64,000 nt of DNA from Lachnospiraceae bacterium. GTDB lineage: Bacteria > Bacillota > Clostridia > Lachnospirales > Lachnospiraceae. Each line of letters starts with the position of its first letter. Positions within the stretch are counted from its first letter, which is position 1. Location of the stretch: assembly GCA_015058015.1 (NCBI GenBank), contig SVDM01000006.1, positions 62,001 through 126,000 on the forward strand, in the 5' to 3' direction. A program made the translations under genes and the position numbers. The notes beneath the pieces were generated by a model. That model saw only the letters and a program-made list of their open reading frames with translations, ran no database searches and was not told where the DNA came from. Of the stretch, positions 47,858 to 55,561 are shown one piece after another.

Positions 47858-50242
47858 CTAAGCCTGTACTTTCAGTGAATTGATATATCTCTGGATGTTA
47901 GAAGCATTCACATACTTCTGAACATTTCCGTTCTCAATAACAACCAATGTAGGTGCCTGCATAACTGAATACTTCTCACGAAGTTCTTCATTCTCCTCAG
48001 CATCGATTACTACGTATTTGATATTCTCTTTAGCAAGAATCTCTTTTACAATCTTGCAGTTAGGACAGGTCTTGGTTGTAAATAAGTATCTTACGTCCTC
48101 GGAATCCTCAAACTTTACATCGTCCTTGGAGATAGTAACAACTCTTGTCTTAACGTCCTTCTTAAAGTCAATACCCTTAAGATCGTAGAGCTTTCTGTTT
48201 CTGAATTCCTGAGCTTTACCATCGTTCCAGTTCTGAACCGGGCGATAGTATCCTGTTATACGGCTATATACTTCAGTCTTCTTGCCGCAAATGGGGCATT
48301 CATACTGCTCACCTGTGATATATCCGTGCTCTGCGCAAATAGAATATGTAGGTGATAATGTATAGTAAGGTAACTTGTAATTCTCGGCTACAACTCTTAC
48401 AAGCTTACTTGCTGCCTCCCAATCAGGAAGCTTCTCGCCAATGAAGGCATGGAATACTGTTCCTGATGTATAAAGTGTCTGCAAATCATCCTGAATATCA
48501 AGTGCATCGAAGATATCAGCTGTATAATCAACCGGCAGATGAGAGCTGTTGGTGTAGTAAGGAGTATCTCCCTCTTTACCTGCAGTCTTAATATCCGGCC
48601 ATCTGCTTCTGTCATGCTTAGCAAGACGATAAGATGTGGACTCAGCCGGTGTAGCTTCGAGATTGTATAAATCTCCGTATTTCTCCTGGTAATCAGAGAG
48701 TCTGTTACGCATGAAGTTCAATACGTCTTTTGCAAATTCCTGTGTCTCCGGATGACTAAGGTCCATGCCAAGCCACTTGGCATTAAGGCCAACCTCGTTC
48801 ATACCAACGAGACCAATGGTTGAGAAATGGTTATCAAATCCGCCGAGATAATGCTTGGTGTAAGGATATAATCCCTCATCAAGTAATCTGGTAATGATAC
48901 CACGCTTAATCTTAAGTGAACGCGCGGAGATATCCATCATTCTGCCGAGTCTCTTATAGAAGTCATCCTTATCTTCAGCAAGATAAGCAATTCTCGGAAG
49001 GTTGATTGTAACAACTCCGATTGAACCTGTGCTCTCTCCTGCTCCGAAGAAACCGCCTGATTTCTTACGAAGTTCACGAAGGTCGAGACGAAGTCGACAG
49101 CACATTGAACGCACGTCACTGGGTTCCATATCGCTGTTAATGTAGTTAGAAAAGTACGGTGTACCATATTTGGCTGTCATCTCAAAGAGAAGTCTGTTAT
49201 TCTCTGTGTCTGACCAGTCAAACTCATTGGTGATGGAATATGTAGGTATAGGATACTGGAATCCTCTTCCGTTGGAATCACCCTCAATCATGATCTCAAG
49301 GAAGGCCTTGTTAATCATATCCATCTCTTTCTGACATTCGCTATATGTGAAATCCTGATTCTTGCCGCCAACGATAGCCGGTAAATTAGCCAAATCGTTG
49401 GGAACAACCCAATCAAGAGTTATATTGGAGAATGGTGCCTGTGTACCCCAACGGCTGGGAGTATTAACACCATATACAAATGACTCTATACACTTCTTAA
49501 CTTCCTCATAGTTAAGATTATCCTTCTTAACGAAGGGTGCTAAATATGTATCAAATGAAGAGAAGGCCTGAGCTCCTGCCCACTCGTTCTGCATAATTCC
49601 CAGGAAGTTAACCATCTGGTTACAAAGAACTGACAGATGCTTAGCCGGTGAGGATGTAATCTTTCCACTGATTCCTCCCAAGCCTTCCTGAATAAGCTGC
49701 TTCAGAGACCAGCCTGCACAATAACCTGTCAACATAGCAAGGTCATGCAGATGGATATCTGCATTTCTGTGTGCTTCTGCAATCTCGTCGTCATATATCT
49801 CAGACAGCCAGTAATTGGCTGTAATAGCTCCTGAATTACTTAAAATCAGTCCCCCAACTGAATAAGTTACTGTAGAGTTCTCTTTAACTCTCCAGTCCTC
49901 AATCTTAACATATGAATCAACCAATTCCTTGTAGTCAAGGATAGTTGACTTCATATTACGAATCTTCTCTCTTTGTTTACGGTAGAGGATATAAGCCTTC
50001 GCTACTTCCGTGTAGCCGGTCTGCTCCAATACAGTTTCCACGCTGTCCTGTATTGTCTCTACATGAATCTCCCCGTTATCAATTTTTTTCTGGAAATCAG
50101 CTGTAACACGCAGAGATAAGAGATCAATTATCTCATTGGTATACTCATTTCCAGTCGCTTCGAATGCCTGCTCTATGGCTTTGCTGATCTTATTGAGGTT
50201 AAAATCAACTTTTTTGCCGTCACGCTTAACTACTGTAAACAT
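47858..50242 (-). CDS. nrdD: Anaerobic ribonucleoside-triphosphate reductase with C-terminal thioredoxin-like domain
   Basis: 794 residues. Class III reductase making dNTPs without oxygen. An ATP-cone (about 1-90: VVKRDGKKVDFNLNKISKAI) is followed by the catalytic barrel, the zinc site (CAEHGYI and CPICGKKTE) and the glycyl-radical loop (TGYYRPVQNWNDGKAQEFRN). After residue 715 an extra domain begins: YLFTTKTCPNCKIVKEIL with a CPNC redox pair and an APTLVVIENG segment, a glutaredoxin/thioredoxin-like fold. Family members usually end at the glycyl loop. The activase gene nrdG is not beside it. Upstream lie NrdR boxes. Confidence 0.94.
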   Translation of the reverse strand: MFTVVKRDGKKVDFNLNKISKAIEQAFEATGNEYTNEIIDLLSLRVTADFQKKIDNGEIHVETIQDSVETVLEQTGYTEVAKAYILYRKQREKIRNMKSTILDYKELVDSYVKIEDWRVKENSTVTYSVGGLILSNSGAITANYWLSEIYDDEIAEAHRNADIHLHDLAMLTGYCAGWSLKQLIQEGLGGISGKITSSPAKHLSVLCNQMVNFLGIMQNEWAGAQAFSSFDTYLAPFVKKDNLNYEEVKKCIESFVYGVNTPSRWGTQAPFSNITLDWVVPNDLANLPAIVGGKNQDFTYSECQKEMDMINKAFLEIMIEGDSNGRGFQYPIPTYSITNEFDWSDTENNRLLFEMTAKYGTPYFSNYINSDMEPSDVRSMCCRLRLDLRELRKKSGGFFGAGESTGSIGVVTINLPRIAYLAEDKDDFYKRLGRMMDISARSLKIKRGIITRLLDEGLYPYTKHYLGGFDNHFSTIGLVGMNEVGLNAKWLGMDLSHPETQEFAKDVLNFMRNRLSDYQEKYGDLYNLEATPAESTSYRLAKHDRSRWPDIKTAGKEGDTPYYTNSSHLPVDYTADIFDALDIQDDLQTLYTSGTVFHAFIGEKLPDWEAASKLVRVVAENYKLPYYTLSPTYSICAEHGYITGEQYECPICGKKTEVYSRITGYYRPVQNWNDGKAQEFRNRKLYDLKGIDFKKDVKTRVVTISKDDVKFEDSEDVRYLFTTKTCPNCKIVKEILAKENIKYVVIDAEENEELREKYSVMQAPTLVVIENGNVQKYVNASNIQRYINSLKVQA

Positions 50243-50297
50243 TCAATACCGCCCTTTCTTCCTCAAAATATCTTCGTGCCGATATGTCACTGAAATT

Positions 50298-50326
50298 AGT
50301 GTAGCAGATATACTTGTCCTAGTCAA
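50298..50326 (-). promoter_or_regulatory. Promoter of nrdD
   Basis: On the minus strand TTGACT (50326-50321), 17 bases, TACACT (50303-50298), about 56 bases before the ATG. Confidence 0.7.
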
Positions 50327-50333
50327 TAAAAAA

Positions 50334-50380
50334 TACAATATATCTGTATTTAATTTTTATAAAGCACAATATCTAGTGTA
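50334..50380. promoter_or_regulatory. Tandem NrdR boxes upstream of nrdD
   Basis: Two 16-base sites, TACAATATATCTGTAT (50334-50349) and CACAATATCTAGTGTA (50365-50380), match the NrdR consensus (ACACwATATATwGTGT) and are 31 bp apart centre to centre, three helical turns, as expected for NrdR. They lie just upstream of the nrdD -35. NrdR represses reductase genes when dATP is plentiful. Confidence 0.8.
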
Positions 50381-50403
50381 AGAATCCACAATGAAGTGAA
50401 AAC

Positions 50404-50430
50404 AAAACAGCCCCCAAAAGTGGCTGTTTT
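50404..50430 (-). terminator. Terminator of membrane HD-GYP gene
   Basis: Perfect 9-bp stem AAAACAGCC/GGCTGTTTT, with T run at the 3' side on the minus strand. Confidence 0.8.
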
Positions 50431-50436
50431 GTACAC

Positions 50437-50500
50437 TTATCCATATATAATCCACAATTTTACCCACAATTACTGTGAATAATCGGGATATTTACTCACA
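50437..50500. promoter_or_regulatory. Cluster of DnaA-box-like nonamers
   Basis: Five nonamers close to TTATNCACA in 64 bases: TTATCCATA (50437-50445), TAATCCACA (50448-50456), TTACCCACA (50460-50468), TTATTCACA on the minus strand (50474-50482, full match to TTWTNCACA) and TTACTCACA (50492-50500). Successive starts are 11, 12, 14 and 18 bases apart. Bacterial chromosomes carry such clusters away from the origin, some controlling ribonucleotide reductase genes. No dnaA or AT-rich unwinding element is nearby, so this is not an origin. Confidence 0.5.
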
Positions 50501-50514
50501 ATTTAATGTGAGAT

Positions 50515-51900
50515 TTACACGTTTCTTTCCTCCAGAAAATCCGTATCTTCATCAGCATTCTCCAGAATCCGGGCCATGGCGTCCACAACATCCGGGTCAT
50601 AAAGCGTTCCCCGACCTTCATAAATCTCCGATAGGATTGTCTCTATCGGAAGCCCTGCTCTAAATGTCCTTGAAGCGCTTAACTTCTCACAGGCGTTGGC
50701 CACCGCAATTATTCGAGCTACCATGGGGATTTCATCTCCCATTACCCCAAAGGGGTATCCCGTTCCGTCATAATTCTCATGATGAGAGAGGATTGCAGCA
50801 TCCAGATTGTTGATGGTGGTTACCCTTTTGATTTTCTCGGACCCCCATCTTGTATGCTTCTTTATTACCTCTTCCTCATCTTCCGACAAGTGTCCGTTCT
50901 TAAGAAGTATAAACTCAGGAACCTGCATCTTTCCTATATCGTGAAGCAAGGCTGCATAGTAATAATCCCTGCACTCATCTTCACCATATCCCATCTTACG
51001 GGCAATCTCATAAGTGATATTGGCCACTCTTATGGAATGTCCCGGACATCCGCTATAGCCATCAACAGCATCAGCCATGGAAAATAATAATTCCCTTATA
51101 GTCTGCCTGTTATGAAGCTCCTTTTTGCGAAATTCCGAAGTCTTAAAGTCACTTACAACCACAATCAGCAAGGCTATAATCCATACAATGAAAGCCGCCA
51201 CCGCAATATTAAACTGGGGAAGACTTAATATATCCGCCTTATAATTGTAAGTTATAAGCATGTTATCAAGATTAGTCTCCGCTTTCACTTCGTCGGCATT
51301 GTAGTATAGGATAAGGCCGATGATGACCGTTGTTGTCTTGTTCTTGGATTTGGTCTCAATATAATCCTCTTCTACGGATTCGCTGGGGTAATATATTATA
51401 TAATCACCTTTTTTCAGAGGAATCAGAAGGTCTGAATCGTCCTGAAAATAATCAAGGCTAATCTCCTCCGGCTTAACGGTCCGAAGGTCTAACATCTGCG
51501 TCTTATCCATTCCCACAACATGCTGGTGAATCTCAACAGAGCCGCACCAGGCCGAATTAATATAACAATCGGACCCGATGTCAATCCGAAGAGTCCAGGG
51601 ATGAACCGCGTAGGAAGAATCGTTATTTATAGTGATGTCATAGATCTCGCCCGTAAGCTGTCCGTTTTTATCTCCGGGTATATCAATGGAAATATTCTTA
51701 GTCCACTTACCCGAATTGCCTCCTCTGCATTCGGAAGTAACCTTGACATCATCCCTGTTACCGGAACCATTACCCACTTCAGAAGTGTTCTTTCTGGAAT
51801 TGAAATCGCCTGTCTGATATACAACTATGGCAAAGGCGATAATAATAGCCAAGAGGGTAATGAAAAACACATACCCGTGAAGCTTAACCTCTCTTTTCAT
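50515..51900 (-). CDS. Membrane HD-GYP protein with extracellular beta-rich domain
   Basis: 461 residues. Membrane helices at about 10-31 and 229-251 enclose an extracellular domain of roughly 200 residues with a carbohydrate-binding-module look (ISIDIPGDKNGQLTGEIYDI, NDSSYAVHPWTLRIDIG, NSAWCGSVEI; conserved Trp residues). The cytoplasmic HD-GYP domain (about 265-450) has ALLHDIGKMQVPE, LSHHENYDGTGYP and RIIAVANACEKLSASR. It should break down cyclic di-GMP in response to an external ligand; a polysaccharide is one guess. Single gene ending at a terminator, close upstream of pyruvate carboxylase in reverse order. Confidence 0.88.
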   Translation of the reverse strand: MKREVKLHGYVFFITLLAIIIAFAIVVYQTGDFNSRKNTSEVGNGSGNRDDVKVTSECRGGNSGKWTKNISIDIPGDKNGQLTGEIYDITINNDSSYAVHPWTLRIDIGSDCYINSAWCGSVEIHQHVVGMDKTQMLDLRTVKPEEISLDYFQDDSDLLIPLKKGDYIIYYPSESVEEDYIETKSKNKTTTVIIGLILYYNADEVKAETNLDNMLITYNYKADILSLPQFNIAVAAFIVWIIALLIVVVSDFKTSEFRKKELHNRQTIRELLFSMADAVDGYSGCPGHSIRVANITYEIARKMGYGEDECRDYYYAALLHDIGKMQVPEFILLKNGHLSEDEEEVIKKHTRWGSEKIKRVTTINNLDAAILSHHENYDGTGYPFGVMGDEIPMVARIIAVANACEKLSASRTFRAGLPIETILSEIYEGRGTLYDPDVVDAMARILENADEDTDFLEERNV

Positions 51901-51927
51901 AAAAATCCCCCGTACTGCCCAAAAAAA

Positions 51928-54900
51928 CTATTTCTCTTCATCAATCTCAAAGGAGATAAGAAGATCGTCCTGACTTACTCTGTCTCCCTCTGCAACGTAA
52001 ATCTTATCAACCTTACCTGCAACACGGGATACAACTGTAGTCTCCATCTTCATTGCCTCAACGCTCATAAGCGGCATATTAACCGTAACCTCATCGCCTT
52101 CCTTAACGAATACCTTGGCAACAGTACCCGGGATGGTAGATCCCAGATGAGCCGGATTCTTCTTGTCGGCTTTAAGCTTTCTGTCAGTCTGTACTTCCTG
52201 ATTCTTATCAAGTACCTGAATCTCTCTCATCTGACCGTTTACTTCGAAGAGAAGAGTTCTCATGCCGTCAGGAGTGATGGGTCCTTTGCCCGTGTATTTG
52301 ATAATAAGGTCTTTACCCTCAGCCATGTTAAGAACAGTTTCTTCACCCTCACGAAGTCCGTAGAAGTATACATGACTTTCAAGATGTGATACATCATCAT
52401 ACACTTCAAGATGCTCACAATACTCCTCATATACCTTCGGATACATGGCATAGCTTACAACCTTCTGTTCCATATCAACATCCGTAGAGTGACTTAAATC
52501 AAATTCTGATTTAAGTTTCTTCTCTAATTCCTTGAAGTCAACAGGTGGCAATAATGATCCGGGACGCACTGTAATAGGCTCCTGTCCCTTAAGAACAATC
52601 TCCTGTAACTTCTTGGGGAATCCTCCATCGGGTTGCCCCATCATACCTTTGAAGTACTCTACAACTGACTCCGGATATGAAAGGTTGGCACCGGCTTCAA
52701 GAATATTGTCCTTGTTTAAGCCGTTCTTGTACATAAAGATTGCAAAATCTCCCACTGCCTTTGAAGAAGGAGTAACCTTAACTATATTACCAAGCAAATC
52801 ATTGGCCTGCTTGTATAACTCTTTAATCTCATCAAACTCGTCAGCTGAACCCATGGCTGTAACCTGGGCAAGAAGGTTGGAATACTGACCTCCCGGAATC
52901 TCGTATTTGTAGATTTCCGCACGAGGTGAATCCATATCTGACTCAAAGTTCTTGTATACCTTACGAACTCTTGCATAGTACTGGCTGAGTTCGTTGAGTT
53001 CATCCATATCAAGACCTGTATCTCTCTTGGTTCCGCGAAGCGCCTCAACAACAGAGTTCATTGAAGGCTGGCTTGTAAGGGAACTCATGGACTCAATGGC
53101 AAGGTCTGCAATATCAAGTCCCGCCTCTGCTGCCATAAGAACTGTTGCAACAGAGTTACCTGTTGAATCATGGGTATGAAGATGAATGGGGATGTTAATC
53201 TCCTTCTTCAATGCAGATACCAGCTCTTTGGCCGCATATGGCTTCAACAATCCCGCCATATCCTTAATTGCAAAAGTGTGGCATCCCAGGCTTTCAAGTT
53301 CCTTAGCCTTGGCGATGTAATAATCCAATGTATATTTTGTCTCATCAGGACTTGTTAAATCACCTGTGTAACATACGGTTCCTTCTACAATCTTGCCGGT
53401 CTTTAGCGCTTCTTCAATGGGCATCTTCATGTTCTCAACCCAGTTAAGGGAATCAAAGATTCTGAACACGTCAACTCCATGCTCACCGGAAAGTCTGATA
53501 AACTCTTTTACCACGTTATCCGGATAGTTACTGTATCCTACGGCATTGGACGCACGAAGGAGCATCTGAATAAGAGTGTTGGGCATTCTCTCGGAGAGGA
53601 GATGTAATCTTCTCCAGGGTGATTCCTTTAAGAATCTGTAAGCCGTATCATATGTTGCACCACCCCATGCCTCAACAGAGAAGGCATTGGCCATAAATGC
53701 GTTGGTTGCTCTTGCAGCACCTGCCAAATCCTTGGTACGCATACGTGTAGCCATAAGTGACTGGTGAGCATCACGCATTGTAGTATCTGTAACGTATAAT
53801 TTGTCCTCTTTAAGAATCTTTTGTGTAAAATCTTTTGCTCCTAATTTAAGGAACTCATCCTTGGCACCGTAAATCTTCTTGGTGGTATCGTACTTCGGTA
53901 AAATACGGTTCTCAAAGGGAGGTTTCGGACCCTTGTTGTCATTTACGATTCTGTTACCGATGAACTCTGCTACCTTGGTGGCTCTGTCACCGATCTTATC
54001 AAACTGGAAGAGACTCGGTGTCTCCTCTATAAAGGTTGTATGGCACATTCCCTTCTTGAATGTCTCATTCTGAATAAGATTGATGAGGAAAGGAATATTA
54101 GTCTTTACTCCACGTACACGAAGCTCTTTTAAGGCTCTGGTGGCCTTATCTATAGCCCCGCTGAATGTACGATCGTGAGAGATAAGCTTAACAAGAAGAC
54201 TGTCATAGTATGGAAGAATCTCCGCTCCGGTATAAGCATTACCACCGTCAAGACGGATTCCGTTACCTGCTCCTGAACGATATACAGTAATCTTTCCGGT
54301 ATCCGGAAGGAAGTTGTTCCTGGGGTCTTCTGTGGTAACACGGGTCTGGATTGCAAATCCGTGCTCATGAATATCCTCCTGTCCCTGGATATTAATCTCA
54401 GGTGAACGAAGCTTATATCCTTCGGCAATAAGAATCTGGTCACGAACGATATCGATGCCTACAAGCTCCTCTGTAACCGTATGCTCAACCTGGATTCTCG
54501 GGTTCATCTCTATAAAATACGGATTATAATCAGCATCAACCAAGAACTCTAATGTTCCGGCATTCTTGTAGCCTACTGCCTTACAAAGTCTGATGGCACT
54601 GTCGAATATAATCTGTCTTGTCTTATCGGGGATTGAAAATGCCGGCGCGTACTCAACTACCTTCTGGTGTCTTCTCTGAACTGAGCAGTCACGGTCAAAG
54701 AGATGTACAACATCACCGTAATTGTCACCCAGAACCTGAACCTCAATATGTTTGGGTCCTTTAAGGTATTTTTCAACGAAGATAAGATCGTCACCAAACG
54801 CCTTCTTTGACTCTTCTCTTGCCTCGTTAAACTCTCTGGGCATATCCTCTTTGCAGTTAACAATACGCATTCCGCGTCCGCCACCGCCGTTACTTGCCTT

Positions 54901-55395
54901 AAGCATTACGGGATAGCCGATTTCATCCGCAATCTTAAGAACAGAATCAAGATCTTTAAGCGCATAATCCACTCCGGGGATGATGGGTACATTAGCCTCG
55001 ATGGCAATCTTCTTGGAAGAAATCTTATCACCCATTGCGTTCATAATCTCTTTTGAAGGTCCGATAAAGACGATTCCGTTGTCCTCACATGCCTTTACAA
55101 ATTCTGGGTTCTCGGATAAGAATCCGTATCCCGGGTGAATAGCATCTACCTTCTTGGCCTTGGCGATTTTAATAATAGTGTCAATATCAAGATAAGCATC
55201 CAATGGTCCTTTTTCCGGATTCAATGGATAAGACTCGTCTGCTTTGGCTCTGAAAGCAGCATATCTGTCTTCTTTTGAGTAAATACTCACGGTTGTAATG
55301 CCAAGTTCGGTACATGCACGAAATACACGAATGGCAATCTCGCCTCTGTTGGCGACCATAACCTTTTTAAACTTCCTAATGTTATCCTGACTCAT
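51928..55395 (-). CDS. pyc: Pyruvate carboxylase
   Basis: 1155 residues, the single-chain alpha4 form. It carboxylates pyruvate to oxaloacetate with ATP and biotin. Order: biotin carboxylase (VMVANRGEIAIRVFRAC; ASNGGGGRGMRIV; MNPRIQVEHTVTE), carboxyltransferase (TTMRDAHQSLMATRMRTKD; FRIFDSLNWVENM) and the biotin domain (SVEAMKMETTVVS, biotin Lys in AMKM). The start has GAGGAG nine bases upstream. It supplies oxaloacetate for aspartate and succinate production, and in this window complements pyruvate kinase. Confidence 0.97.
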   Translation of the reverse strand: MSQDNIRKFKKVMVANRGEIAIRVFRACTELGITTVSIYSKEDRYAAFRAKADESYPLNPEKGPLDAYLDIDTIIKIAKAKKVDAIHPGYGFLSENPEFVKACEDNGIVFIGPSKEIMNAMGDKISSKKIAIEANVPIIPGVDYALKDLDSVLKIADEIGYPVMLKASNGGGGRGMRIVNCKEDMPREFNEAREESKKAFGDDLIFVEKYLKGPKHIEVQVLGDNYGDVVHLFDRDCSVQRRHQKVVEYAPAFSIPDKTRQIIFDSAIRLCKAVGYKNAGTLEFLVDADYNPYFIEMNPRIQVEHTVTEELVGIDIVRDQILIAEGYKLRSPEINIQGQEDIHEHGFAIQTRVTTEDPRNNFLPDTGKITVYRSGAGNGIRLDGGNAYTGAEILPYYDSLLVKLISHDRTFSGAIDKATRALKELRVRGVKTNIPFLINLIQNETFKKGMCHTTFIEETPSLFQFDKIGDRATKVAEFIGNRIVNDNKGPKPPFENRILPKYDTTKKIYGAKDEFLKLGAKDFTQKILKEDKLYVTDTTMRDAHQSLMATRMRTKDLAGAARATNAFMANAFSVEAWGGATYDTAYRFLKESPWRRLHLLSERMPNTLIQMLLRASNAVGYSNYPDNVVKEFIRLSGEHGVDVFRIFDSLNWVENMKMPIEEALKTGKIVEGTVCYTGDLTSPDETKYTLDYYIAKAKELESLGCHTFAIKDMAGLLKPYAAKELVSALKKEINIPIHLHTHDSTGNSVATVLMAAEAGLDIADLAIESMSSLTSQPSMNSVVEALRGTKRDTGLDMDELNELSQYYARVRKVYKNFESDMDSPRAEIYKYEIPGGQYSNLLAQVTAMGSADEFDEIKELYKQANDLLGNIVKVTPSSKAVGDFAIFMYKNGLNKDNILEAGANLSYPESVVEYFKGMMGQPDGGFPKKLQEIVLKGQEPITVRPGSLLPPVDFKELEKKLKSEFDLSHSTDVDMEQKVVSYAMYPKVYEEYCEHLEVYDDVSHLESHVYFYGLREGEETVLNMAEGKDLIIKYTGKGPITPDGMRTLLFEVNGQMREIQVLDKNQEVQTDRKLKADKKNPAHLGSTIPGTVAKVFVKEGDEVTVNMPLMSVEAMKMETTVVSRVAGKVDKIYVAEGDRVSQDDLLISFEIDEEK

Positions 55396-55440
55396 TTGTA
55401 GTTCTCCTCATATTCTTTTAGTTGTGGCTTTCAATTAACA

Positions 55441-55486
55441 TCCGGCCTATCTTCTGAGAAAATCGCCTTTCAGAAGCTCGGCCGGA
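55441..55486. other. Strong hairpin between the L,D-transpeptidase and pyc genes
   Basis: TCCGGCC/GGCCGGA outer stem (55441-55447, 55480-55486) and CTTCTG/CAGAAG inner stem (55451-55456, 55471-55476), loop of 14 bases. No T run follows on either strand, so it is not a standard terminator. It could stabilise or process the leader of pyc or end the transpeptidase transcript with help. Confidence 0.55.
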
Positions 55487-55561
55487 CATAATAATTGTAT
55501 TTAAATTTAACTTACAAAGATTCGCCCATAATCTCTGTAAGGTTGGAACCATGTGAATATA

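Noticed and set aside
50437-50500. Replication origin
   Set aside because: DnaA-box-like sites are present but there is no dnaA, dnaN or AT-rich unwinding element nearby.
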